From Chitinophaga nivalis (GTDB taxonomy: Bacteria; Bacteroidota; Bacteroidia; Chitinophagales; Chitinophagaceae), in contig NZ_JAPDNR010000001.1 in assembly GCF_025989125.1 (NCBI RefSeq), positions 1,470,301 to 1,534,300 on the forward strand: a stretch of 64,000 nt of DNA. The letters are read 5' to 3'. This document shows, piece by piece, positions 1 through 8,990 of the stretch. Both the position numbers and the translations under genes were made by a program. Each line of letters starts with the position of its first letter. Position 1 is the stretch's first letter. The notes under the pieces were generated by a model. It did no database searches, had not been told where the DNA came from, and saw only the letters and a list, made by a program, of their open reading frames with translations.

Positions 1-66
1 GGCCCGGCCGAGTCCCTGACTTCCACCGGTGATGACAGCTGTTTTTCCTTTTAAATAGAGATCCAT
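1..66 (-). CDS. SDR family oxidoreductase, N-terminal fragment
   Basis: Only the first 22 codons lie inside the window, starting at the ATG at 66-64 and running off the left edge. The reading frame gives a short lead followed by KTAVITGGSQGLGRA, which is the beta1-turn-alphaA Rossmann element of short-chain dehydrogenases (TGxxxGxG; here TGGSQGLG). Such proteins bind NAD(P)(H) there. The substrate cannot be told from this piece. The next gene on this strand ends at 312 and a strong hairpin lies between them, so this gene is probably transcribed separately. Confidence 0.75.
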   Translation of the reverse strand, partial: MDLYLKGKTAVITGGSQGLGRA

Positions 67-240
67 AACTTATACTACTGATAATGATTGAAAGGATATT
101 TTTAAACGGATACAATAGTTGTAAGCCGCTGTAAAAATGTTTTGTAAAAGTAGTAGATGATAGCTGATATTAGCGCCAGTACAATGGATTGTAAGGAGCA
201 TACAAATTTGTATGTGGAGAGCGTTGATACGGTGCAAATT

Positions 241-286
241 ATAAAATAAGCGCCAGCAATAGAGCTATTGCCGGCGCTTATTTTAT
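241..286. terminator. Long bidirectional hairpin terminator
   Basis: Two arms (241-261 and 264-286) pair almost perfectly: ATAAAATAAGCGCC, a bulged base, GCAATAG, a two-base loop, then the complement. A-rich and T-rich ends flank the GC-rich core, so it can terminate in either direction. It lies just downstream of the stop of the Ig-repeat gene at 312 on the minus strand. Confidence 0.8.
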
Positions 287-311
287 AAACATATAATAAC
301 AGGATAGGAAG

Positions 312-3300
312 TTATTTCTCCAATATCACTTTCCCGGTAAGGATCTTTCCTGTTTTAGTCCGCACCTGTATAATATAAAATCCTGCAGGTAATGACGCCG
401 GTAATTGTATCGTGTTTGAATGCATTATAAGCCTGTATACGGGTTTACCTTCCCGGTCATTTACTATAAGGAGGCTACCGTCCAGCACTTCTTTCGTTTG
501 TATCTGTATCAGACCATTGGTTGGGTTCGGATAAAAATACAGTACTTCCGCTATGTGCTGCCGGGTATTGACCGTATTGGCCACTGTAGATGGTTGCAGT
601 GGTGGTGCAGACAAACGCTTGCTGATGGTGAACGATTTATTCACCTTGTCAGACTTGCACCCGGTTACTTTATTAATAGCTTGTACATCAATAGAAGCCT
701 GCGCATTCAGTGAACTATTGTTATATGGTGCCGGGATAGTATCGTTCATCCCGGTAAAAGTGGTGTCTAAGACTGTTGTGAAGCCATCAGTATACTTTAT
801 ATGTATGATATAAAGTACATCAGGCTGATAATTGGTAATAGGTATGTATACCGGCTGACTGGCGATGCCTGATGGCACGGTAAATGCAGGATTGGCCGGC
901 CTGGGCTTCACCAACACCGTTACCGGTTTTCTGGCAATACTTACACAACCGTTTTTGCTGGTAGCATCCACATAAAATGTTTGTGTAACGGGTTGGTTGT
1001 ATAGTATTACAATTGGCCCGGTGATGAGCGGATTGCCACCAGTCGGATTGGCATACCATCTGAAGGTGACATTCGCCGGTGCAATGGCCCTGAATATAGC
1101 GCTATCGCCGATACAGATAGGTACGGTATCGGCAGCAAGCGTAGGTATAGCCGGTGGCAGATTGACGATGACACTGTCTGCCGCGCGGGCGCTGCTACAG
1201 CCATTCTCTGTTGCCTGTGCGTAGTATACGGTTGTTGCAGGTGAATTGATTCTATAGGGGCTGCCTGTAAACAGTAAGGTGCCACCAGTAGTCGTATTAT
1301 ACCATTGAATATTATTGCCTGTTGCGGTAAGGGTAGCTGTATCTCCTTTGCAAATAGCTACCGGATTATTCACTACTGGCTTTGCCGGCGTGGGTTTCAC
1401 TAATACGGTTACCGGTTTTCTGGCAATACTTACACAACCGTTTTTGCTGATAGCATCCACATAGTATGTTTGTGTAACGGGTTGGTTGTATAGTATTACA
1501 ATTGGCCCGGTAATGAGCGGATTGCCACCGGTCGGATTGGCATACCATCTGAAAGTGACATTCGCGGGAGCAATGGCCCTGAATATGGCACTATCACCGA
1601 TACAGATAGGTACAGTATCTGCAGCAAGCGTAGGTATAGCCGGTGGCAGATTGACGATGACACTGTCTGCAGCACGGGTGCTGCTACAGCCATTCTCTGT
1701 TGCCTGTGCGTAGTATACGGTTGTTGCGGGCGGACTGATTTTATATGGGGTACCGGTAAACAATAAGGTGCCACCGGTCGCTGTATTGTACCATTGAATG
1801 TTATTGCCTGTTGCGGTAAGGGTAGCTGTATCGCCTTTGCAGATAGCTACCGGATTATTCACTACTGGCTTTGCCGGCGTGGGTTTTACCAATACGGTTA
1901 CCGGTTTTCTGGCAATACTTACACAACCACTTTGGCTGGTAGCATCCACATAGAATGTTTGTGTAACGCGTTGGTTGTATAAAATTACAGTTGGCCCGGT
2001 GATGAGCGGATTGCCACCAGTCGGATTGGCATACCATCTGAAAGTGACATTCGCGGGAGCAATGGCCCTGAATATGGCACTATCACCGATACAGATAGGT
2101 ACGGTATCTGCAGCAAGCGTAGGTATAGCTGGTGGCAGATTGACGATGACACTGTCCGCTGCGCGGGCGCTGCTACAGCCATTTTCTGTTGCCTGTGCGT
2201 AGTATACGGTTGTTGCAGGTGGATTGATTCTATAGGGACTGCCTGTAAACAGTAAGGTGCCACCAGTAGTTGTATTATACCATTGAATGTTATTACCAGT
2301 TGCGGTAAGGGTAGCTGTATCGCCTTTGCAGATAGCTACCGGATTATTCACTACTGGCTTTGCCGGCGTGGGTTTCACTAATACGGTTACCGGTTTTCTG
2401 GCAATACTTACACAACCGTTTTTGCTGGTAGCATCCACATAGAATGTTTGTGTAACGCGTTGGTTGTATAAAATTACAGTTGGCCCGGATATGAGCGGAT
2501 TGCCACCGGTCGGATTGGCATACCATCTGAAGGTGACATTCGCGGGGGCAATGGCCCTGAATATGGCGCTATCGCCGATACAGATAGGTACAGTATCTGC
2601 AGCAAGCGTAGGTATAGCCGGTGGCAGATTGACGATGACACTGTCTGCAGCACGGGTGCTACTACAGCCATTCTCTGTTGCCTGTGCGTAGTATACGGTT
2701 GTTGCGGGCGGAATGGTTTTATACGGGCTACCGATAAATACCAAGGTGCCGTTGGTATTGTACCATTGAATATTGGTGCCGGTAGCTGTGAGAGTGGCTG
2801 TATCGCCTTTGCAGATGACTACCGGATTGTTGACTACGGGTTGGACCGGTCTGGGTTTAACCGTGGCCGTTACAGCGGTACGTTTGCTAATACATCCTCC
2901 TGCGGTAGCTTCCGCATAATAAATAGTTGTTTCAACTGGTTGTACTGTTAATGTATTGCCGGTAGCGATGCTTGTACCACCAGTAGGTGCTGTATACCAG
3001 GAAATGGTATTTCCGGTAATCGGGGTAACCGCAAAGGTGGTGCTGTCGCCACTACAAATAGTATTATTACCTGGTAATATTACCGGTGCGGCTGGTGCGG
3101 TAGACTGCTGGTAGGCATAATACAACCGGAAACTGTTTAATAACCCCAACAGGCTACTGTTCAATGTTATCTTAACCCGGTCAAACTGTGCTGCAGGTTT
3201 CAGCATAATCTCTGCACGTTTGTTGTCGTGGAGGAGTCGTAATACATCCGCAGACATTGTTTGGATATCGTTATTAGCTACGTTCCCATTATAGGTTTGT

Positions 3301-3656
3301 ACGGAAATGCCTCCCAGTAAATTAACGGATAATACGGCGTTACTACTGCCGATGCCAATAATCAGGGAATCACATCCTGCTGTACTTGCAGCCGGGAATA
3401 TCAATGTCTGTTCTACACTCACGCCGAGCAGACCTACATTTATCACAAAGCTGGAATAATCATCAAGGCTGTTGTTATTGACAGGATTCTCCGGATCGAT
3501 CACACCACATAAAACACACAGTCCATTCACCTTGCTGGTTTGACTATTAGCATATATTTTTTGTCCATATCCCTGCGAAGGGAACAATGAAACAAGTAAC
3601 AAAAGCACCATTAATAACGGCACTTTTGATGGAAGGGGCAACATACAGGTTTTCAT
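312..3656 (-). CDS. Secreted multi-Ig-like repeat adhesin with T9SS type A sorting domain
   Basis: This is a very large surface protein. I place the start at the ATG at 3656, because the open frame upstream has only a TTG; it opens a hydrophobic signal peptide ending near GYGQ. A unique region of about 150 residues follows. Then come Ig-like modules marked by ICxGDS/T, WY and GC(V/S)S signatures, in the style of the Bacteroidota Ig-like (CHU_C-associated) domains. Eight modules are arranged as four near-identical two-module units of 163 residues. The last ~80 residues (YFYPNPTNG...GKVILEK) form a T9SS type A sorting domain, so the protein should cross the outer membrane by the Por/T9SS pathway and be attached or released there. 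A role in adhesion is inferred from the architecture; no enzymatic domain is visible. Confidence 0.88.
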   Translation of the reverse strand: MKTCMLPLPSKVPLLMVLLLLVSLFPSQGYGQKIYANSQTSKVNGLCVLCGVIDPENPVNNNSLDDYSSFVINVGLLGVSVEQTLIFPAASTAGCDSLIIGIGSSNAVLSVNLLGGISVQTYNGNVANNDIQTMSADVLRLLHDNKRAEIMLKPAAQFDRVKITLNSSLLGLLNSFRLYYAYQQSTAPAAPVILPGNNTICSGDSTTFAVTPITGNTISWYTAPTGGTSIATGNTLTVQPVETTIYYAEATAGGCISKRTAVTATVKPRPVQPVVNNPVVICKGDTATLTATGTNIQWYNTNGTLVFIGSPYKTIPPATTVYYAQATENGCSSTRAADSVIVNLPPAIPTLAADTVPICIGDSAIFRAIAPANVTFRWYANPTGGNPLISGPTVILYNQRVTQTFYVDATSKNGCVSIARKPVTVLVKPTPAKPVVNNPVAICKGDTATLTATGNNIQWYNTTTGGTLLFTGSPYRINPPATTVYYAQATENGCSSARAADSVIVNLPPAIPTLAADTVPICIGDSAIFRAIAPANVTFRWYANPTGGNPLITGPTVILYNQRVTQTFYVDATSQSGCVSIARKPVTVLVKPTPAKPVVNNPVAICKGDTATLTATGNNIQWYNTATGGTLLFTGTPYKISPPATTVYYAQATENGCSSTRAADSVIVNLPPAIPTLAADTVPICIGDSAIFRAIAPANVTFRWYANPTGGNPLITGPIVILYNQPVTQTYYVDAISKNGCVSIARKPVTVLVKPTPAKPVVNNPVAICKGDTATLTATGNNIQWYNTTTGGTLLFTGSPYRINSPATTVYYAQATENGCSSARAADSVIVNLPPAIPTLAADTVPICIGDSAIFRAIAPANVTFRWYANPTGGNPLITGPIVILYNQPVTQTFYVDATSKNGCVSIARKPVTVLVKPRPANPAFTVPSGIASQPVYIPITNYQPDVLYIIHIKYTDGFTTVLDTTFTGMNDTIPAPYNNSSLNAQASIDVQAINKVTGCKSDKVNKSFTISKRLSAPPLQPSTVANTVNTRQHIAEVLYFYPNPTNGLIQIQTKEVLDGSLLIVNDREGKPVYRLIMHSNTIQLPASLPAGFYIIQVRTKTGKILTGKVILEK
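895..2850 (-). repeat. Four tandem 489-bp coding repeats (163 aa each)
   Basis: Homologous points recur every 489 bp (for example around 1007, 1496, 1985 and 2474). The units are nearly identical at DNA level, with scattered silent and coding changes; the unit nearest 2850 is the most divergent. Each unit encodes two different Ig-like modules. Such identity at third positions implies recent duplication or gene conversion, and copy number could vary between strains or collapse in assembly. Confidence 0.92.
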
Positions 3657-4230
3657 TAAAATCAATTTTGATCAGGATAATAAGGGTTTGTAAGAGAATT
3701 AACTCATACTTATGAATAGCGTTGATTACACCGCTGTATCAGCGGATGAAAAGATATTGATGAACTGTGCAGTGCAGTGCTGTGGTGCAGTGCCAGCTCA
3801 TAAAGGATTATACTGATGTATGTGTCAATAGTCAGACCCTGTAGATAATGGCGAATACGTGAAATAAGTCGCTTTATGAAGCAGGTGTTTGGCGGACAAA
3901 TGGTTGTTTTTACGCTGGAAAATATTTAACAAAATAAAATCTGAAAAAGTGATGATGTCAGATTGATAAGGGTTATTCAAAACATCTGGTTTATTGGTTG
4001 TAAAAATATTAGATTGGTCTGCATTTTAGTTGCAGTTCACAAAAAATTAAAACAGGTATCCTATCACCTGATGACTTATTGTAGCCCGTTTGTGGTATCA
4101 TAGGAACCGGACATATGATTGCAACGCTTAAAACCAATGCGTAGCAGCCTGTCCGCACCATGTAGTTATTAATAGGGGATGATTAAATGTAGATGTTGAA
4201 TACGAGAAAAAATACGATCATGAATCGCTG
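3657..4230. other. Intergenic stretch, nothing recognised
   Basis: About 570 bp lie between the start of the adhesin and the stop of the GIY-YIG gene, both on the minus strand. It is AT-rich and holds a short GTGCAGTGCAGTGC simple repeat near 3770. I see no convincing gene, RNA or strong hairpin. It should contain the adhesin promoter, but I could not identify a clear -7 box. Confidence 0.5.
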
Positions 4231-4887
4231 TTAATACAACTGATTGCGTAATATTCTTTTGATCATTTGTATGGTGGCACGGCTGATATGGCCTTTGTAT
4301 TTTTGGAGAATATCGCTTTCGCTCACGCCGTCGCTGAGTTCATCTACTACCCGCAGCCACTTGCCGAGGAATGCGGAGTTGGGTGTACGGTACCTTAGCA
4401 GTCTGCGTACCGTTTCAATGATGGTTTTATTAACAGCGCCTTCATACAATTCAAATATCTCATCGGTATTGAGTCCCAGTTTAATATCATCTACAATCCG
4501 GGAGTAATCCTGCAGGTACTTTTCGTTGGCTTCCATTACCTGTAACATCGGATTGTCGCTGAAAGTGATGTCAGGATTTTTGCGATGTTGTTTCTGCAGG
4601 TTTTGCAAAGCATAGTTGCGGGCAATATTGTCGCAGATAATCAGGTCGCTTTTACTTAATTCAAACCACTCTCCTTTGACGCGTTTATGCTGAAATACGA
4701 TATGCAGGCTCTCTTCCAGCTCCGTCATGTTATGGGCTGCATATTGCCTGATAACCCGAAACATAACGGGCAGGTGTGTATGATAAGCTCCCAGGCGCTT
4801 ATGTAAGTCCTGCGTCTTACCGATTTTATACAGGTTTTTACCTGTATTCAGAATATATACACATCTACCGATTTGTACCTGTTCCAT
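4231..4887 (-). CDS. GIY-YIG-type nuclease domain protein with duplicated C-terminal helical motif
   Basis: 218 residues. The first ~85 residues carry the GIY-YIG fold as seen in the MUG113/T5orf172 group: CVYIL and YKIG strands, KRLGAYHTH with the conserved Arg, a central acidic helix (ELEESLH) and GEWFEL. Proteins of this group cut or bind DNA and are often phage- or defence-related, but the target is unknown. The C-terminal half contains two copies of a ~45-residue helical, HTH-like motif (around LNTDEIFELYEGAVNKTII and VSESDILQKYKGHISRATI), which may recognise DNA. The gene stands alone with long flanking intergenic DNA. The nuclease assignment is fairly sure; activity is inferred. Confidence 0.75.
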   Translation of the reverse strand: MEQVQIGRCVYILNTGKNLYKIGKTQDLHKRLGAYHTHLPVMFRVIRQYAAHNMTELEESLHIVFQHKRVKGEWFELSKSDLIICDNIARNYALQNLQKQHRKNPDITFSDNPMLQVMEANEKYLQDYSRIVDDIKLGLNTDEIFELYEGAVNKTIIETVRRLLRYRTPNSAFLGKWLRVVDELSDGVSESDILQKYKGHISRATIQMIKRILRNQLY

Positions 4888-5240
4888 GGATTGTTTTCGG
4901 GCGGCTTTAAGGGTAATTAGCTTATCAATTTACAACTATGATTGTTATATACAAAATTGCAGAATTATATTGAATCAACCAGTGTTGAGGGTTAATATAA
5001 GGAGATTAACAACTTTTTATACAGCCTCTTTCGGCCCAATGTAAGTGCTGTATTGATATAGCAAGAAAATGGATTTGCTGTAGAAGCTGTAGTAACCAAT
5101 CAGACAACGCCGCATTAATGGCGGTTATCCTGTAAGGTGCCCGAATACCTTTGCCAACAATGTCTGATTGTCTGTTTACAGGGCATAGCTCCCCGATGAC
5201 GTAGTCTGGGTGTGCATTTTCCCTGCCTGCCTGTCTGTTT
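4888..5240. other. Intergenic stretch upstream of the GIY-YIG gene
   Basis: About 350 bp of AT-rich DNA with no supported gene. It should hold the promoter of the minus-strand GIY-YIG gene. Towards 5160-5240 the sequence starts to contain copies of CTGTTTACA that lead into the 63-bp tandem repeat. Confidence 0.4.
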
Positions 5241-5429
5241 ACAATGTTTTACTGTCAGTTTACCTGTCGTGGTTGCCCGTTGACGGTTCTTTTTTACCTG
5301 TTTACAGTGCTTAGCTGTCAGGTTACTTGTCGTGACTGCCCGTTGACAGGTCTTTTTTACCTGTTTACAGTACTTTACTGTCAGTTTACCTGTCGTGACC
5401 GCCTGTTTATAGCCTTTTTTTACTTGTCT
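5241..5429. repeat. 63-bp tandem repeat, three units
   Basis: Three consecutive 63-bp units start at 5241, 5304 and 5367. They share ACTGTCAGTTTACCTGTCGT, TGCCCGTTGAC and TTTTTTACCTGTTTAC blocks; the third decays at its 3' end. Read on the minus strand, the period gives 21-residue lysine-rich repeats in a 116-codon open frame (5115-5465), but composition, lack of a plausible start context and simple repetition argue for noncoding DNA. Function unknown. Confidence 0.8.
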
Positions 5430-5977
5430 ACCTGTCTGGATTGCCATAGCTACCATCCTCAACATGTGATAATGATTGGCCCTGTTATGTTTTTCTATTG
5501 ATAACGTAAGGGAGAACTGATATTATCAGGATGAATGATGGGTATGGCAGGTTGGGAGTTGCTGAAAAGGGAGATACTGATTTTATACTTGTAACTGCGA
5601 AAGGAAGTGAACTGATTTATTGGGATAATGTTGATATACTGCATTGTTTTATACCTGTTTACTGCTATTTATGGATTTGTATTCTTATGGTGGTGCATCA
5701 ACTTTTCGAGGGGAAAATTATAGTGTTATTTTTGGTTGATTTGTCTTTATTCCAACTGTTTTAATAGTAATTTAGAAATAAGAAGACTTCTCATTAAACA
5801 ATACTGTTATTATACCTGAATGCCGCTATACATCTATGTATGAATGGTATATCTATTGGTAAGTACAGTATGTGGTAATGTATTTATTGCTGATATCTTT
5901 ATTGAAAAAATAGCTGATATTATTGACGCTTTGTTGCCCTTAACCTATATCGCATTTCTACCCCTTAAAAATAAAAT
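5430..5977. other. Intergenic stretch upstream of LamG lipoprotein gene
   Basis: About 550 bp of AT-rich DNA leading into the lipoprotein gene. A 77-codon open frame (5531-5764) has no recognisable domain and is probably chance. No clear TAnnTTTG box or hairpin was found. Confidence 0.4.
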
Positions 5978-7462
5978 ATGGAAACATTATCAACCCTCAA
6001 AAAAGTCAGTCTGTCTGCAGCAGTCATTGCTGTATTGTTTTCCTGTCAGAAAAAAGATGCGATAGACAAAGTATTACCAACCATATCATCGGAGTCGGTA
6101 GCTGCTGGTAAGCATAAAATCGGTAACCTGAATGGCGGCCTGATTGCCTACTGGCCACTGGATGGATGTGTCAATACCAACGATGTATCCGGTAATGGGC
6201 ATCATGGTACACCCAATAATACCACCCTTACCACCGACCGGTTTGGAACTGCCAACGGTGCCTTTTATTTCAATGGTACCAATAGTTATATTGATGTGGA
6301 AGACGACGTAGATCTGCGTTTGACCAATACGGATTTTACGTTGAGTGCCTGGGTGAAACTGGATAGTTACAATGCAGCCAGCGGCTCTCATATTCTTACC
6401 AAACGGAGCGATAACCCATATGGCTATATTTTTTCGGTGAGAGGTAGTACGACGGCTGTTCCCGGCGTTTCATTTTTCGGACCTGGTGGGAACTATATTA
6501 ATGCATTCGGAACGAAGGTGATTACTACCGGTAGCTGGCATCTGGTTACTGCTGTATACCGTTTAGGACAGCGGCAGCTGAGTTTGTATGTAGATGGCAT
6601 ACTGGATAATACCAGTGCTGGTTTATCTCCTTTAGATGCACCGGAAGCGGCAAAATTATATATTGGCCGGGACGAAATTACCTCTTCTTCTACGAATGGT
6701 GCTTTTTTTCATGGTGCATTGGATGATATCCGCATATACAACAGAGCGCTTACTGGTGGAGAAATCCAGGAATTATATGGAAAGACGATCGCGCCTGCAG
6801 CAGGTTTGATCGCTTACTGGCCATTGGACTATTGTCGTAATGCCAGAGATTTATCGGGTAACGGAAATCATGGTACTGTCAGTAATACGTCCCTTACTAC
6901 CGACCGGTTCGGTAATGTCAGCGGTGCATTTTACTTCAATGGAACCAATAGTTATATTGCCGTGGCAGATAAGCCAGCACTGCGTTTGACCAATACTGAC
7001 TTTACCGTGAGTGCCTGGGTAAAACTGGATGGCTACAACGTATCCTGGGGATCTGGTATTTTGGGCAAACGAAATGACAGCCCCTTTGGATACGGCTTTT
7101 CTGTAACAGGTACTGCTGGAGGGCCTGCTGGTACCGGTGTGCCATTTTTTGGTCCTGGCGGGGGGTATGTCAATGGTGTAGGAACAAAAGTCATCAACTT
7201 AGGGAGCTGGCATCATCTTACTGCGGTATACAGTTATGCCAATCAGCAGTTAAGTCATTATGTAGATGGTGTATTGGATAATACCACCAGTGGCGTTCTT
7301 CCTGCAAATGCGCCGGCCACTGCCAAGTTGTATATTGGCCGGGATGAAATCACCTCTCCTACCAACGGTTATTTCTTTTATGGTACATTGGATGATATCC
7401 GCATGTATAATAGAACCCTAACACCGGGAGAAATTCAAAACTTATATAATGCCGTAAACTAG
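5978..7462 (+). CDS. Lipoprotein with two LamG/concanavalin A-like domains
   Basis: 494 residues. A signal peptide ends in the lipobox LFSC, with Cys23 as lipidation site, so the protein is anchored in the outer or inner membrane leaflet. Two tandem ~205-residue LamG-type jelly-roll domains follow (about 48-265 and 275-490). Each starts with LIAYWPLD and shares FNGTNSYI, LTNTDFT(L/V)SAWVKL, YIGRDEIT and LDDIRxYNR blocks. Such domains bind glycans or proteins. The copies are clearly duplicated from one another. It stands alone, with a hairpin after the stop. Carbohydrate binding is an inference; no catalytic domain is present. Confidence 0.85.
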   Translation: METLSTLKKVSLSAAVIAVLFSCQKKDAIDKVLPTISSESVAAGKHKIGNLNGGLIAYWPLDGCVNTNDVSGNGHHGTPNNTTLTTDRFGTANGAFYFNGTNSYIDVEDDVDLRLTNTDFTLSAWVKLDSYNAASGSHILTKRSDNPYGYIFSVRGSTTAVPGVSFFGPGGNYINAFGTKVITTGSWHLVTAVYRLGQRQLSLYVDGILDNTSAGLSPLDAPEAAKLYIGRDEITSSSTNGAFFHGALDDIRIYNRALTGGEIQELYGKTIAPAAGLIAYWPLDYCRNARDLSGNGNHGTVSNTSLTTDRFGNVSGAFYFNGTNSYIAVADKPALRLTNTDFTVSAWVKLDGYNVSWGSGILGKRNDSPFGYGFSVTGTAGGPAGTGVPFFGPGGGYVNGVGTKVINLGSWHHLTAVYSYANQQLSHYVDGVLDNTTSGVLPANAPATAKLYIGRDEITSPTNGYFFYGTLDDIRMYNRTLTPGEIQNLYNAVN

Positions 7463-7476
7463 TTCTGATTATTAGC

Positions 7477-7515
7477 CATCTCTCCTGTCTGATATATTGT
7501 CGGGCAGGAGAGATG
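7477..7515 (+). terminator. Hairpin after the LamG lipoprotein gene
   Basis: CATCTCTCCTG (7477-7487) pairs perfectly with CAGGAGAGATG (7505-7515) 15 bp after the stop codon. The T-run after it is weak, so termination efficiency is uncertain. Confidence 0.6.
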
Positions 7516-7600
7516 TCGTTTACAGCGGTTTATATGTAAGCAGGCGGTGTGGGAGAAAGCTGGTATGTAGAATGGTTAATATCTGTAACGGATATACGTT

Positions 7601-8707
7601 TCAGTGAAGATTTAAATGATAATGGACATTCCTGCCAGCACCTTGGAGTATGAATATTCCGGACTCCACTAATGTTTGAAGATCTCTTGTAGCAGTAGCT
7701 TTTGATACTTTAGTAATAGAAATATACTTTTTGGCAGTCATTCCTCCAGTGAAGCCTTCTGTACCTGCATCCCACATTTTTTTTACGGCTTTCAACTGAC
7801 GATCATTCAGCTGAGATTTAAATCGATCAAAGAATTTAGTTTTCTTAAGTGTAAATTCAACAAGTAGCTTTGTTTGTTTTTGGGCTGTCAGAATAACATC
7901 GGTGAAATAGATGACCCATTTTGTTATTTCATTACTTCGTTGTGCCTCTTCAAGGTTGGCATAGTAACTGCTTTTGTTGTTTTCCAGTGTTCTGGAAATG
8001 CTAAGCAATAATGGTCGGCCAATGGTTTGAGATAATGCTTTTTCCGCGATAGCTCTACCTATACGGCCATTCCCATCTTCAAATGGATGAATTGATTCAA
8101 AATACAGATGTGCACTGGCAGCTCTGACCGGTGCCTTTCTTATTTCGTTTTTACCTCCCGGTGCAGTATCATTAAACCATTGAATAAACCTGTTCATTTC
8201 ATCTGATACCCTATCTGAGGGAGGAGCTTCAAAATGTATGATCTCTCTGCCAATAGCACTTGATATCACTTGCATTGGAGCACTATCTTTCCGCCATACA
8301 CCAATGTTAATATCTTTACTTTGCTTCAAAAGAATTCGATGCCATTCATATAATTTTTCTTTTGTCAGTGGATCTGCCAGGGTTTGCCGTATATCTACCA
8401 TCAGTTCACCAGCCCCACGCGCTCTTTGGTCTTTTATTGGCTCAATGACTTTATCCAGCCCCAGTTTGTTACGAATAGAAGAAACTACATCATGACGACT
8501 TATGTATTCCCCTTCAATAGCAGAAGTTTTAATCGCTTCTGCTACCATCGTATCAATAATTGCTTCCAGTCGGACATTCTCAGGTAAAGTTTGCAGTATT
8601 CCGCTGACAAGACCTGTTTCTTCCGCAAAAGCAAAGAGATTGTTCTCTACTTCGTCCGGATTATAACTGAATTGTGTCCAGTCTGATTGTTGCCAGTTGT
8701 ATTTCAT
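7601..8707 (-). CDS. Fic family AMP transferase with self-inhibitory motif and C-terminal winged helix
   Basis: 368 residues. Fic enzymes transfer AMP from ATP to a hydroxyl side chain of a target protein. The N-terminal part matches the DUF4172/Fic_N region. The inhibitory helix motif [S/T]xxxE[G/N] is present as T61-SAI-E65-G66, so this is a class II (self-inhibited) Fic. The catalytic motif HxFx(D/E)GNGRxxR is intact (H207 to R218), with the DGNGR loop at 211-215. Residues ~295-368 form a winged-helix DNA-binding domain (SKATATRDLQTLVESGI recognition region, GRNVHYHL wing). Upstream lie two near-identical palindromes around its probable promoter, which fits autoregulation. No separate antitoxin gene is adjacent. 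The target protein is unknown. Confidence 0.92.
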   Translation of the reverse strand: MKYNWQQSDWTQFSYNPDEVENNLFAFAEETGLVSGILQTLPENVRLEAIIDTMVAEAIKTSAIEGEYISRHDVVSSIRNKLGLDKVIEPIKDQRARGAGELMVDIRQTLADPLTKEKLYEWHRILLKQSKDINIGVWRKDSAPMQVISSAIGREIIHFEAPPSDRVSDEMNRFIQWFNDTAPGGKNEIRKAPVRAASAHLYFESIHPFEDGNGRIGRAIAEKALSQTIGRPLLLSISRTLENNKSSYYANLEEAQRSNEITKWVIYFTDVILTAQKQTKLLVEFTLKKTKFFDRFKSQLNDRQLKAVKKMWDAGTEGFTGGMTAKKYISITKVSKATATRDLQTLVESGIFILQGAGRNVHYHLNLH

Positions 8708-8748
8708 ATTATATAAATTTGTACTGAGTGTCCGCTACTTTGCCTGAA

Positions 8749-8777
8749 TGAGCCGATTAATTGCGCTAATCGGCTCA
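8749..8777. promoter_or_regulatory. Palindromic operator 1 upstream of fic
   Basis: TGAGCCGATTA, a 7-bp spacer, then TAATCGGCTCA: perfect 11-bp arms. It lies 42 bp upstream of the fic start and overlaps the candidate -7 box. It shares its half-site with a second palindrome whose centre is 44 bp away. Confidence 0.75.
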
Positions 8778-8783
8778 AATATA
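8776..8783 (-). promoter_or_regulatory. Candidate -7 box of the fic promoter
   Basis: On the minus strand the sequence is TATATTTG, an exact match to the Bacteroidota TAnnTTTG element. It lies between the two palindromes and overlaps the first by two bases. No good -33 element is seen at the usual 19-21 bp distance. Transcription would begin inside operator 1. Confidence 0.6.
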
Positions 8784-8792
8784 CGCATAAAA

Positions 8793-8821
8793 TGAGCCGA
8801 TTAATACAATTAATCGGCTCA
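8793..8821. promoter_or_regulatory. Palindromic operator 2 upstream of fic
   Basis: TGAGCCGATTAAT, a 3-bp spacer ACA, then ATTAATCGGCTCA: perfect 13-bp arms. It shares its half-site with operator 1. It covers the region where a -33 element would lie. Confidence 0.75.
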
Positions 8822-8990
8822 CGGATAGGTGCATTTTCGGTGCAAACCCAATATCAGCGAGATATTTACACTCCCAGACGATCATCTCCCGAAAAAAATA
8901 AAAAAAATAATGGGTACCCTGTCCAATTGTGCTTCAGTTGATCATTATTGAAGTATAAACACCTTATTCAAAACATAAAAACAGCTACTC

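Noticed and set aside
5241..5429. CRISPR array
   Set aside because: Units are contiguous 63-bp tandem copies with no unique spacers, and no cas gene is present.
5115..5465. 116-codon minus-strand frame with 21-residue lysine-rich repeats
   Set aside because: It is the translation of the 63-bp tandem repeat; it has no domain or convincing start signals and very biased composition.
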